NCBI GenBank assembly: GCA_004357505.1
Contig: SMWC01000093.1
Coordinates: 1 to 15,050, forward strand
DNA length: 15,050 bases
Reading direction: 5' to 3'
Source of the DNA: Gammaproteobacteria bacterium
GTDB taxonomy: Bacteria > Pseudomonadota > Gammaproteobacteria > Steroidobacterales > Rariloculaceae
Notes under the pieces: generated by a model
Database searches by the model: none
What the model saw: the letters and a program-made list of their open reading frames with translations, nothing else
What the model was told of the DNA's origin: nothing
Position numbers and translations under genes: made by a program
Part shown: piece by piece, positions 1-7,742 of the stretch
How positions within the stretch are numbered: position 1 is the first letter of the stretch
Layout of the letters: each line of letters starts with the position of its first letter

Positions 1-647
1 ATGCCGATACCGATGACCACGTAGCAGCGACCCTGGCTCTCCGCGGTAAACTCTACGAGGATGCCGCCCAGTTTCCTGTCGTCCCAGACAAGATCGTTGG
101 GCCACTTCAACTGCACGGCTAACCCGGTGGCCTCTAGGAGAACCTGACGTACGACGACACCAGTTGCCAAGGTCAAAGCCGACAAATCTTGCGGCATCTC
201 CTCGAACAGCCAGCCCGCAGAGAAACACAGCCCGCCACCGAAAGGGGCGGCCCACCTTCGGCCACGCCGGCCACGCCCCGCGTGCTGATACTCCGCCAGG
301 GCAACGTTAAGCTCTCCCGCGACGCGCGGCGCGGCATCGAGTAACGCCTGATTCGTCGAGTCAATCTCTTCGTGCACATCGAGTCGCACCATGAGTCGCT
401 CTACGTCGGGGTTGAGCTCTTGAAGGATCAGCGCTTTGTCTAGGAAATCGATGGAACGATCAAGAAGGAAGTCGCTTCCGCGCATCCCCTCAATGTTGAG
501 CCCCCAGGCTTCGAGTTGGGCGAGCTGTTTCCGGATCGACGCCTGCGTAACGCCCAGGGCTTGCGCCAGATGCTCGCATGAGTGCCGGTGACCGTCCGCG
601 AGGATGCGCAACACTTTTCCCTGAGGCGTGGAGAACGTAGCCGACAA
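1..647 (-). CDS. birA: Bifunctional biotin ligase / biotin operon repressor BirA, C-terminus cut by window edge
   Basis: BirA makes biotinyl-5'-AMP and transfers biotin to the carrier protein of acetyl-CoA carboxylase; class II forms also bind DNA and repress biotin synthesis genes. About 215 residues are visible. Residues 10-60 form the winged-helix DNA-binding region (KVLRILADG, then ALGVTQASIRKQLAQLEAWG). The catalytic domain shows EIDSTNQALL, the ATP/biotin loop GRGRRGRRW and KWPNDLVWDDRKLGGILVE. The start is taken as TTG at 647: an in-frame TAA lies upstream with no ATG or GTG between, and this start leaves a normal-length tail ahead of the first helix. A GTG at 614 is the alternative but would begin inside helix 1. 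The ribosome binding site is weak. The start lies 4 bases after the plsY stop, so the two are probably co-transcribed. Regulation of distant bio genes is known for the family, not seen here. Confidence 0.95.
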   Translation of the reverse strand, partial: MSATFSTPQGKVLRILADGHRHSCEHLAQALGVTQASIRKQLAQLEAWGLNIEGMRGSDFLLDRSIDFLDKALILQELNPDVERLMVRLDVHEEIDSTNQALLDAAPRVAGELNVALAEYQHAGRGRRGRRWAAPFGGGLCFSAGWLFEEMPQDLSALTLATGVVVRQVLLEATGLAVQLKWPNDLVWDDRKLGGILVEFTAESQGRCYVVIGIG

Positions 648-651
648 GACC

Positions 652-1290
652 CTATCCGGAGCGGAATAAGTGCATGCGATTTTCGGTGCCCTGCCACATC
701 CTTACAATATTGGCTCGATGGGTAAAGATGATCAGAACTGCGATCAGTGTCGCTAACACAAAGAGTCGATAGGCATCAGGCAGATCGGTGATTCCGATAT
801 ACGCAGCGGCCCCAACCACAGCGACTATCGTAGAAAGGCCGACGTATCCGGTCAGAATAATGGCTGCGACCCAGAAGAGAATGACCGGAAGAGCCAGAAA
901 GGGCGCGACGACACACAGTACGCCGGCGGCTGTCGCACCACCCTTTCCACCCCTAAAGTCGTACCACAACGGGTACACGTGACCCAAGAGCGCTGCGAAT
1001 CCGACCGCATAGGCGATGAATTCCCGGCTCAGCAGCGGATCGATACCAACGCCGGGAACATCGACAGTCGGGAGTACTATCACCGGCAAAATGCCCTTGC
1101 CGACATCGATCACGATGACCCACAGAGCGAAGACCTTTCCCTGAGTTCGTAGAGCGTTGGTGCCGCCCGCATTGCCGCTGCCGAGTTGACGAATATCGAC
1201 GCCACCATACAGCTGCCCCACGACCAAGCTGCCCAGGATCGAGCCCAGCAGGTAGGCCAGAGTAAATTTCAGCCCGAGTTCGAGCATCAC
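652..1290 (-). CDS. plsY: Acyl-phosphate glycerol-3-phosphate acyltransferase PlsY
   Basis: PlsY is the integral inner-membrane enzyme that transfers the acyl chain from acyl-phosphate to glycerol-3-phosphate, giving lysophosphatidate, the first step of phospholipid synthesis with PlsX and PlsC. The 212-residue protein has the family's normal size and its three signatures. These are LGSGNAGGTNALR at about 36-48 (the usual form is GSGNPGATN), GGKGGATAAG at about 114-123, and HRANIVRMWQGTE near 191-203. Several hydrophobic membrane segments fill the gaps. Translation may begin at GTG 1290 or at the adjacent ATG 1287; the sequence does not separate them clearly. birA follows after 4 bases. No strong promoter was recognised in the 75 bases upstream, so read-through from the DUF2237 gene is possible. 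Confidence 0.96.
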   Translation of the reverse strand: MMLELGLKFTLAYLLGSILGSLVVGQLYGGVDIRQLGSGNAGGTNALRTQGKVFALWVIVIDVGKGILPVIVLPTVDVPGVGIDPLLSREFIAYAVGFAALLGHVYPLWYDFRGGKGGATAAGVLCVVAPFLALPVILFWVAAIILTGYVGLSTIVAVVGAAAYIGITDLPDAYRLFVLATLIAVLIIFTHRANIVRMWQGTENRMHLFRSG

Positions 1291-1365
1291 CTAAGCTCGC
1301 TGAAGCCTGTTCATCGTCAGATTCTATCATCGGCCATGACTGTAGCCGGTTGACGCCCGCCGACG

Positions 1366-1752
1366 TCAATTCAAATCGACGGCGAACTGACGAAGGACCT
1401 CCAAGGATACGATCTCCAGCGCCCGCCGATGGGTTCCCTGCAACACTACCCGTGGCGCCATCTGACTCTCGTATGCCTCCAACCAACGCGCGGCACACAG
1501 ACACCAGCGGTCACCCGAACGCAGGCCTAGGAAGCCAGATTCCGGCCTAGGGGTGGAGAGATCGTTGCCCCTAAACCGGGAGAACTCCAAGAATTCTTGC
1601 GTCACCTCAACACACACGGTGTGCGAGCCCAGGTCATCGTCGCTCGTGTTGCAGCAGCCGTCCCGAAAAAATCCGGTCATCGGGCTCTCATTGCAGGCGC
1701 CCAACGGATCACCGAACACATTCACGGGTGGGTCCATGGCTCGCGCACTCAT
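1366..1752 (-). CDS. DUF2237 family protein
   Basis: This is a small, presumably cytoplasmic protein of 128 residues that I recognise as the DUF2237 family, whose function is not established. Family hallmarks are a short N-terminal NVFGDPL, then GFFRDGCCNT (27-36), HTVCVEVTQEFLEFS, GNDLSTPRPE, GDRWCLCAARW (80-90) and a C-terminal THRRALEIVSLE segment. The clustered Cys 33, 34, 47, 84 and 86 could bind metal or be redox active; that is inference. An internal ATG at 1737 (MDPPVNVFG) would give a 123-residue protein and is a reasonable alternative start. It lies upstream of plsY on the same strand with a 75-base gap, and diverges from the DUF3750 gene. Confidence 0.88.
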   Translation of the reverse strand: MSARAMDPPVNVFGDPLGACNESPMTGFFRDGCCNTSDDDLGSHTVCVEVTQEFLEFSRFRGNDLSTPRPESGFLGLRSGDRWCLCAARWLEAYESQMAPRVVLQGTHRRALEIVSLEVLRQFAVDLN

Positions 1753-1906
1753 GGAGGATCCAGATACCTCGTCTCTAAGTGAAATAGAGTAACGTGACTA
1801 GGTTACCACCGACCACGGCCTCGTTCTCGACGTCGCGTTTTGACGTGGGTGACACAACCACAGCATCGCTTGTGAATCCGCCATATGCAGTCTATGTTTC
1901 GAGATA
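1753..1906. promoter_or_regulatory. Divergent intergenic region between DUF2237 and DUF3750 genes
   Basis: This 154-base gap must hold the promoters of both flanking genes. It contains small inverted repeats: CTCTA/TAGAG (1773-1777 and 1785-1789), GTAAC/GTTAC (1789-1793 and 1802-1806) and the palindrome CGACGTCG (1828-1835). Any could be an operator, but all are short enough to occur by chance. No open reading frame here looks like a gene. Confidence 0.5.
1870..1898 (+). promoter_or_regulatory. Candidate sigma-70 promoter for the DUF3750 gene
   Basis: TTGTGA (1870-1875) and TATGTT (1893-1898) are separated by 17 bases, resembling -35 and -10 boxes. Transcription would start near 1904-1906, right at the ATG at 1907, which has no convincing ribosome binding site. 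A nearly leaderless transcript is therefore possible. The boxes are imperfect matches, so this is only a candidate. Confidence 0.35.
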
Positions 1907-2692
1907 ATGAAAAAACGGCGCACACGCATACTTTCTTTTCTCACGCTGGTCCTCGTAACTGCTAGCGGCAGCAGCGCCGCGCAAGGCTGGCGAACGGCGA
2001 GCCGCGCGTCCGTCGGCCTGGCTCCGGACCCCGCAACAACACCGGAGGCGGTCGTGCAAGTCTATGCGGCCCGTGCGGTCAGCTGGCGTGGATATATCGG
2101 CGTACATACCTGGATCGCCGTCAAGCCCAGCGATGCACCAGTCTTTACCGTCTACGAAGTCACGGGCTGGCGTCTGAGACAAAACGGCACGTCGGTTTTT
2201 CGCAGCGAGCGGCCAGCAGATGGCCGATGGTTCGGCAACCGCCCAGAACTTCTGGCCGATCTACGCGGTGATTCGGTCGATGCAGTGATCGAGCGAATCG
2301 AGGCAGCCGTCAGCGACTATCCTTACGCACATGAGTATCGAGTCTGGCCGGGACCGAACTCGAATACGTTCACTGCGCAGATATTGCGCGATATTCCGGA
2401 ATTGCGGGTTGATCTTCCCGCCACGGCGATCGGTAAGGACTACCTCGGCAAGCGCCTGATCGCGAGCACCCCGAGCGGTACGGGAATTCAGGTCAGTATT
2501 ATTGGCTTGCTCGGCATTCTCGTAGGGCTGGAGGAAGGCCTGGAAGTGAATGTGCTCGGTCTGACCTTCGGCATCGATCCGCTGGACCTGTCACTCAAGT
2601 TACCCCTGGCCGGCCGGGTGGATCTATGGTGGTTGATACTACTCGGACTGGCTATCGCCGGCGCAAGATCGGCTACTAGAGCGCGGGCCTAG
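1907..2692 (+). CDS. Exported DUF3750 family protein
   Basis: This 261-residue protein is recognised as DUF3750, a family without an assigned function. A basic, hydrophobic N-terminus (residues 1-25, ending SSAA|Q) looks like a Sec signal peptide. The core has SRASVGLAPDP, VVQVYAARAVSWRG, GVHTWIAVKP (65-74), YEVTGW and EYRVWPGPNSNTF (143-155). A hydrophobic, glycine-rich C-terminus follows, with segments near 193-214 and 239-253, probably a membrane anchor or hairpin. The order of a His in GVHTW followed by PNSNTF resembles permuted papain-fold peptidases, whose second motif is NCNTF; here Ser 152 stands where Cys would be (inference). The gene stands alone between a divergent and a convergent neighbour. 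Confidence 0.85.
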   Translation: MKKRRTRILSFLTLVLVTASGSSAAQGWRTASRASVGLAPDPATTPEAVVQVYAARAVSWRGYIGVHTWIAVKPSDAPVFTVYEVTGWRLRQNGTSVFRSERPADGRWFGNRPELLADLRGDSVDAVIERIEAAVSDYPYAHEYRVWPGPNSNTFTAQILRDIPELRVDLPATAIGKDYLGKRLIASTPSGTGIQVSIIGLLGILVGLEEGLEVNVLGLTFGIDPLDLSLKLPLAGRVDLWWLILLGLAIAGARSATRARA

Positions 2693-2729
2693 TCAGGACC
2701 GCTACCCGACCAGCGCAGCACGGGCGAAT

Positions 2730-4787
2730 TCAGAAATTCCATGCCGGTAGATAGGCGTAACGATCAGCGTACTCGAGCATTTGCTCGGTGAAATCCTGAG
2801 GATACTCGATTCGGACATCGATGATCTCCCCGCCCTCCTCCACCGGCACCAGTCGCGGGTTGATGAAGCCGGAGTAAGCCGGAATATCAAGGCGAGCGTA
2901 ACGCTCAAGCACTTCAGCATGAAGCTCCTGGTCGACCTTGACACCATAATTTTCGACGAGGTACCGGGAAGCTTCAAAGTCGCCCTCCGATTTAATTCGC
3001 TGCAGCTCGCGGAGAAGCTGCCCAAACAGATCACGCAACCTGTCATAGTCGCGGACCACAAAATAGGTTTTCCCGTCACGCCGCCGTCTCTCGATGACAT
3101 TCTCCGCCGAACCCATTTCGTAGGCCCAACTCGCCACCAGTTGACGATTGCGCATGTGGTCTTCTTCGATATCGTCTCCCAGTGAGATACGATTGAGTTG
3201 TTGCATCAGCCCGCTGCGGATATATCGATCATAAGCTGAATAGCCCGCTCCCACGTTCGGCAACAGACCGAGCTCGACCAACTTCGGATCGATGATGTAG
3301 TACAGCGCCACGAGATCGGCTCTAGCTTCCTCCAGCGTAGAGCCGTAGTTCTTGAGTGTCTCGTGCAACGTACCGACACCGGCGTTGATCTGGCCGGACG
3401 CGTGACCGATGACTTCGTGCATGTCCGTCGTCAATACCGAGACGATCCCAGAATATTCGTCGTTACGCTCCCGTTCGGCGTCGTCCCATGCGAACTCAGC
3501 TACAGCACCGCCGCTGACCACATCGTAGGCGGCAATGATATTCGCCAGTTGGACCGATTTGGATCCGTGCTCCCTGCGGATCCAATCGGAATTCGGTAGA
3601 TTGATGCCGATAGGAGTAGCGGGTGAGGCATCTCCCGCCTCAACGACCACGTTGATCACTTTACCAGTGATCCCGGTCACGTTGGTTTTCTTATGCTCGT
3701 CCAGTATCGGCGAGTTGTCTTCGAACCACTGCGCTTCCTCCGCCAGAGCCGTGATGCGGCGGCTCGCAATCGGATCTCGGATCGATACCACCGATTCGAA
3801 CGAGCCACGTAGACCCAGCGGATCGTTATAGACCTCAATAAACCCGTTGATGAGGCCGACTATCGAGTTCGCATCATTGACCCAGGCGATGTTGTACTCA
3901 TCCCAGTCCGCCAAGTCCCCACTGCGGTAGTATCGAATCAATTTCTCGAACGCGTCCCGCTGAGCATCGTTCTCGGCGACCGTCACCGACTTTTCGAGCC
4001 AGAAACTAACTCTCTCAAGCGCTTCGGTGTACAGGCCGCCCACGCTCCAAACCTGCTCGATCAGAACGCCATCCCGCTCGACGAGTCGGGAATTCAGACC
4101 GTAGGAGATCGGTGTCGGATCGTCGGGCCTTTTTATAGCCGCATAGAACGCTTCGACGTCGGCCTGGGTCACATCGGTATAGAAGTTGACGGCCGAGCTA
4201 ACCACAAGATCAACGCCAGTCCTTTTGTTGACCAGCTTCGAGTCCACGCTCGGATCAAATATTACCGGCCGAAGCTCGGCCAGCAGTTCGTCGGTGGATT
4301 GCCCCTGACGTAGCGGATAATGCCCTGGCGTTTCTTGCACATACCGTTCGAAAGTCTCGAAGTCGAAGCCCGGCTCTAGCTTGTCGTTGGAATAGTGGTG
4401 GTGGATACCATTCGAGAACCACACCCGCTTCATATAGATTAGCAACGCTTCGAAATCAGCAGTAGCACGATCCCCTGGGTAATGCTTGACGATTTCCTCC
4501 AGGGTTCGCTTGATGACGAGGTTGTAGCGGTACTTCTGATCGTAGATGATCTCGCGGCCGGACAGTGAGGCTTCGTAGAGATAGTAGATCAGCGTCTTCG
4601 TCCGCAGATCTAGCTCGTCGAAACCCGGCACCTGGTAGCGGAGGACACGCAGGTCCGCGAACCGCTCCGCCTCGACACGAAATTCTTGCAGCGTTTCCGT
4701 TGTCGGCAGCTCAGGCGTCTGTCCGCCGCTGATGCTTGCAAAAAACAGCACGAAAAGAAACGGCATGAGTTGAGTCTTCGCTTGCAT
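2730..4787 (-). CDS. Exported M49-family zinc peptidase, dipeptidyl peptidase III-like
   Basis: Peptidases of family M49 remove dipeptides from peptide N-termini with one catalytic zinc. The zinc motif HEVIGH is at residues 457-462 (His457 and His462 as ligands, Glu458 as catalytic base). EEARAD at 486-491 supplies the third ligand, Glu487, by analogy with EECRAE of dipeptidyl peptidase III. At 685 residues the length fits the family. The N-terminus (MQAKTQLMPFLFVLFFASIS) looks like a Sec signal peptide, with no lipobox cysteine, so a periplasmic enzyme is expected, unlike the cytosolic eukaryotic enzyme. A GAGAGG ribosome binding site (4793-4798) lies 5 bases before the ATG. The amidohydrolase gene ends 44 bases upstream on the same strand, suggesting an operon. 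Actual dipeptidase specificity is not proved. Confidence 0.92.
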   Translation of the reverse strand: MQAKTQLMPFLFVLFFASISGGQTPELPTTETLQEFRVEAERFADLRVLRYQVPGFDELDLRTKTLIYYLYEASLSGREIIYDQKYRYNLVIKRTLEEIVKHYPGDRATADFEALLIYMKRVWFSNGIHHHYSNDKLEPGFDFETFERYVQETPGHYPLRQGQSTDELLAELRPVIFDPSVDSKLVNKRTGVDLVVSSAVNFYTDVTQADVEAFYAAIKRPDDPTPISYGLNSRLVERDGVLIEQVWSVGGLYTEALERVSFWLEKSVTVAENDAQRDAFEKLIRYYRSGDLADWDEYNIAWVNDANSIVGLINGFIEVYNDPLGLRGSFESVVSIRDPIASRRITALAEEAQWFEDNSPILDEHKKTNVTGITGKVINVVVEAGDASPATPIGINLPNSDWIRREHGSKSVQLANIIAAYDVVSGGAVAEFAWDDAERERNDEYSGIVSVLTTDMHEVIGHASGQINAGVGTLHETLKNYGSTLEEARADLVALYYIIDPKLVELGLLPNVGAGYSAYDRYIRSGLMQQLNRISLGDDIEEDHMRNRQLVASWAYEMGSAENVIERRRRDGKTYFVVRDYDRLRDLFGQLLRELQRIKSEGDFEASRYLVENYGVKVDQELHAEVLERYARLDIPAYSGFINPRLVPVEEGGEIIDVRIEYPQDFTEQMLEYADRYAYLPAWNF

Positions 4788-4831
4788 CGGAGCCTCTCGG
4801 TCGATTCGATCGCCAGCCAGTATCGCGAGAG

Positions 4832-5896
4832 TTAGGCGGGATCGATTTTAAGCAATCTTATGAGGTTACCCCCGAGGATCGCCTCCTTTTGTGCATCACT
4901 CAGAGAAGGTGAATCCACGATCAGGTCGATGGTATCAGGCCATGTGTAGGGCATGTCCGAACCGTAAACGACCTGGCTCGCGCCGACTTCAGCCACGAGA
5001 TGGCGTAGGCCTTCCTCGGAAAACACCATCGAATCGACCATGATCTGGTCCTTAAGATAATCGCTAGGCCTCTTCTCGTTACGGCAGTTAGCGTTATTTC
5101 GAGCGCATGCGACTTCAGTCCGGCCGAGGTAGGACGGCAGGTAACCGCCGCCGTGGGCAGCGCAGATTTTGAGCCCGGGGAACCGGTCCAGCGTTCCGTC
5201 GAAAATCATGCGCGTGAGGAACACCGTTGTTTCCAACGGGTTTCCGACGATATTGCTAAGGTCGCCAACTCCATCCAGCTGGCCCGGTTGAATCAGATTT
5301 CTCGAATTGTCCGGATGCATGAAGACGGGAACGTCAAGCTCTACGGCTTTTGCCCAGAAAGCGTCGTACTTTTCTGACGACGGTACTTCGCCTCCGACAT
5401 GCCCGAGAATAGATGCGCCGCGATGACCGAGATCATTGACCGCGTAATCAAGCTGTTCAGCAGCCAGTTCCGGATATTGCAACGCTGGTGAAGACAATGC
5501 GACAAAGCGGTCCGGGTACGTCCCGCACCACTCCGCCAGACCTTCATCATGAATCTGAACGATCTGGCGCGCGCGGACCTGATCCGCCGCGTACCACCAG
5601 AACCCGTTTACGCTCAGGGCAGCGATATCGATTCCCCGTGCGTTCATTTCCTCGAGACGTCTGGGACTCAGCGTGACGAAATCTGAAAGATTGGCATTCG
5701 CCATCGCGGTCCCTTGGATGATCGGTGCCACGTCTTGAAAGAGGCAGTGCGCATGGATATCAATGACCGTCATGCGACGGCCACCTACGTAAACTTCCTT
5801 GCGGGACTGGGCGAGCGCATCAAATGATCTGCTCAATACAAATATCCCGGCCGCTGCCTGTCCTGCCGCCGTTAGAAATAACCTTCTATTCACCAT
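4832..5896 (-). CDS. Tat-exported metal-dependent amidohydrolase (amidohydrolase-2 / ACMSD-like)
   Basis: This is a TIM-barrel metal-dependent hydrolase of the amidohydrolase-2 group, which includes aminocarboxymuconate-semialdehyde decarboxylase. Numbered from ATG 5896 (354 residues), metal ligands and catalytic residues appear as HAH (48-50), VFMHPD (His194), CAAHGG (His248) and YGSDMPY (Asp314). The N-terminus, NRRLFLTAAG followed by a hydrophobic stretch and ALAQ, is a twin-arginine signal, so it is probably folded with its metal before export. The start at 5896 is preferred because GGAGAG (5903-5908) sits 8 bases upstream and the signal begins there. An ATG at 5953 in the same frame has no ribosome binding site and would bury the signal. 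The substrate cannot be told from sequence; either hydrolysis or decarboxylation is possible. It precedes the M49 gene by 44 bases. Confidence 0.9.
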   Translation of the reverse strand: MVNRRLFLTAAGQAAAGIFVLSRSFDALAQSRKEVYVGGRRMTVIDIHAHCLFQDVAPIIQGTAMANANLSDFVTLSPRRLEEMNARGIDIAALSVNGFWWYAADQVRARQIVQIHDEGLAEWCGTYPDRFVALSSPALQYPELAAEQLDYAVNDLGHRGASILGHVGGEVPSSEKYDAFWAKAVELDVPVFMHPDNSRNLIQPGQLDGVGDLSNIVGNPLETTVFLTRMIFDGTLDRFPGLKICAAHGGGYLPSYLGRTEVACARNNANCRNEKRPSDYLKDQIMVDSMVFSEEGLRHLVAEVGASQVVYGSDMPYTWPDTIDLIVDSPSLSDAQKEAILGGNLIRLLKIDPA

Positions 5897-5902
5897 GTTC
5901 TG

Positions 5903-5908
5903 CTCTCC
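5903..5908 (-). promoter_or_regulatory. Ribosome binding site deciding the amidohydrolase start
   Basis: GGAGAG on the minus strand lies 8 bases before the ATG at 5896 and favours it over the ATG at 5953. The remainder of the 130-base gap up to the permease gene holds no convincing promoter that I can identify. Confidence 0.6.
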
Positions 5909-6026
5909 ACTGTCAGCTGCCGTTCGCCCGTCGTGCCCGTTGGAGCGACCCATAGATCATGCACGTTGTCGCAGCCTGGCACTACCCGGAAGCCTGTCGG
6001 AGCATCCACCATAGACTGACTGGCCT

Positions 6027-6788
6027 CTAGCTCTTCAGGCGATAGCCGGTCTTAAAGATCCACCAGACAGCCACGAGGCAGGCGCACAGGAACATTACGG
6101 CCACGCCGAGACTGACGCCCAGGTGGACGTCTGCAATCTCATAGAAACTCCAGCGGAATCCGCTGATTAGATACAACACCGGGTTGAATAGCGTCACGGT
6201 CTGCCAGAACGGCGGCAGCATATCGATAGAGTAGAAACTGCCGCCGAGAAACGTCAGCGGAGTGATGATCAGTAAGGGTACGATCTGCAGCTTCTCGAAA
6301 CCATCGGCCCAGATGCCAAGAATGAACCCGAACAGACTGAACGTGACCGACGTCAACACGAGAAACAGCAGCATCCAGTATACGTGGGCTATCTGCAGCG
6401 GCACGAATAGACCGGCTGTCGCCAGAATAAGAAAACCGAGAATGATCGATTTGGTCGCCGCAGCGCCAACGTAGCCTAGAAGGATCTCGACATAGGATAC
6501 CGGCGCCGACAACAGCTCATAGATGGTACCGGTAAATTTCGGGAAGTAGATACCGAACGAAGCATTGGCAATACTCTGCGTCAACAGCGAGAGCATGATC
6601 AATCCCGGCACGATGAAGGCGCCATAGCTGACCCCTTCGATCTCGGCAATTCGAGAGCCGATTGCGGCGCCAAAGACGACGAAGTACAAGGATGTCGATA
6701 GGACCGGCGAGACGATGCTTTGAAATAACGTGCGCCATGCGCGCGCCATCTCGAATAGATAGATCGTTCGTACTGCGTAGTAATTCAT
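6027..6788 (-). CDS. ABC-2 type transporter permease, YadH-like
   Basis: This is the membrane half of an ABC exporter of the YadG/YadH kind, 253 residues with about six membrane segments. Conserved stretches match the YadH pattern: GSRI (44-47), YGAFIVPGLIM (55-65), LTFLGGSFYSIDMLPPFWQ (178-196), and FNPVLYLISGFR (201-212). Its ATG overlaps the stop codon of the ATPase gene (ATGA at 6785-6788), so the two are translationally coupled and certainly partners. The cargo of YadGH-type exporters is not known; drug or envelope-component export are both possible. It is followed after 130 bases by the amidohydrolase gene on the same strand. Confidence 0.92.
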   Translation of the reverse strand: MNYYAVRTIYLFEMARAWRTLFQSIVSPVLSTSLYFVVFGAAIGSRIAEIEGVSYGAFIVPGLIMLSLLTQSIANASFGIYFPKFTGTIYELLSAPVSYVEILLGYVGAAATKSIILGFLILATAGLFVPLQIAHVYWMLLFLVLTSVTFSLFGFILGIWADGFEKLQIVPLLIITPLTFLGGSFYSIDMLPPFWQTVTLFNPVLYLISGFRWSFYEIADVHLGVSLGVAVMFLCACLVAVWWIFKTGYRLKS

Positions 6789-7711
6789 TCGGCACTCCTT
6801 ACCAGGCTGACGAAGATGTCTTCTAAAGAGCTCTGCGTTGTGTTGAGATCCTTAAACTTGACGCCGGCCTGACTGAGGTCACTGAGCAAGCCCGTAATGC
6901 CGGTGCGCTCACTCTGCGTATCGTAGGTGTAGATCAACTCGTTGCCGTCCTCGCTCAGCTCCAAGTGGTACGCTGACAGCGCGATAGGAATTCGATCCAG
7001 AGGTTCGTGCAGCTGCAACGCCAGCTGTTTTTTCCCGAGTTTGCGCATCAGCTCGACTTTCTCCTCAACCAAGATAATCTCACCATGGCTGATCACTCCG
7101 ACACGGTCGGCCATCTCTTCGGCCTCTTCGATATAGTGCGTCGTCAAGATGATCGTGACGCCGGTGTCGCGCAAAGATCGAACGACATTCCACATCGCTT
7201 TGCGCAATTCCACATCGACGCCGGCCGTCGGCTCGTCGAGGAAAAGAATCTGCGGTTCGTGTGACAGGGCTTTGGCGATCAGAACGCGACGCTTCATGCC
7301 GCCCGAGAGGGTCATAATCTTGTCGTCTTTCTTGTCCCACAACGACAGCGACTTCAACACCTTCTCGATGTAATCTGGATTAGAAGGCCTGCCGAACAAA
7401 CCTCGGCTGAACGATACCGTGGCCCAGACAGTCTCGAACGAATCGGTCGTCAGCTCCTGTGGAACAAGGCCGATCATCGCGCGGGCGGCACGGTAATCGC
7501 TGATGATATCGTGACCATCGACCGTCACGCTACCGTCGGTCGGAGTGACGATGCCGCAGATGATGCTGATTAGCGTCGTCTTACCGGCACCGTTCGGACC
7601 CAATAGCGCAAAGATTTCACCGTGATCGATGTCAAGGTTAATCCGCTTCAGCGCCTCAAAACCGGTGGCGTAAACCTTCGATAGATTCTTGATTGAAATG
7701 GCCGGCTGCAT
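6785..7711 (-). CDS. ABC-2 type transporter ATP-binding protein, YadG-like
   Basis: This is the nucleotide-binding subunit that drives the adjacent permease. From ATG 7711 (308 residues) it shows Walker A GPNGAGKT (38-45), Q-loop VPQE (Gln85), signature LSGGM (135-139), Walker B ILFLDEPTAGVD (155-166, Glu160) and the switch His192 in TTHYIEE. A C-terminal domain of about 80 residues precedes the end. The first ATG of the frame, at 7765, would add 18 residues (MRCGSVVDTV and so on) that do not look like the family; 7711 gives the usual short lead into the first strand (AISIKNLSKVY). No clear ribosome binding site precedes either. With the 7765 start the gene would overlap M61 by 23 bases; with 7711 the gap is 31 bases. 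Confidence 0.92.
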   Translation of the reverse strand: MQPAISIKNLSKVYATGFEALKRINLDIDHGEIFALLGPNGAGKTTLISIICGIVTPTDGSVTVDGHDIISDYRAARAMIGLVPQELTTDSFETVWATVSFSRGLFGRPSNPDYIEKVLKSLSLWDKKDDKIMTLSGGMKRRVLIAKALSHEPQILFLDEPTAGVDVELRKAMWNVVRSLRDTGVTIILTTHYIEEAEEMADRVGVISHGEIILVEEKVELMRKLGKKQLALQLHEPLDRIPIALSAYHLELSEDGNELIYTYDTQSERTGITGLLSDLSQAGVKFKDLNTTQSSLEDIFVSLVRSAE

Positions 7712-7742
7712 GGACTGAGTACTCAGAAAGTCGGCTACCGTA

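Noticed and set aside
953..1504. A 183-codon minus-strand reading frame overlapping plsY and the DUF2237 gene
   Set aside because: It overlaps two well-supported genes in another frame, has arginine- and serine-rich composition without domain signatures, and is best explained as a shadow frame.
2693..2729. Possible bidirectional terminator between the convergent DUF3750 and M49 genes
   Set aside because: Only a 4-pair CGCT/AGCG stem could be drawn and there is no T-tract on either strand.
5897..5953. Longer amidohydrolase starting at ATG 5953
   Set aside because: It has no ribosome binding site, and the extra 19 polar residues would precede the twin-arginine signal, whereas ATG 5896 has GGAGAG at 8 bases.
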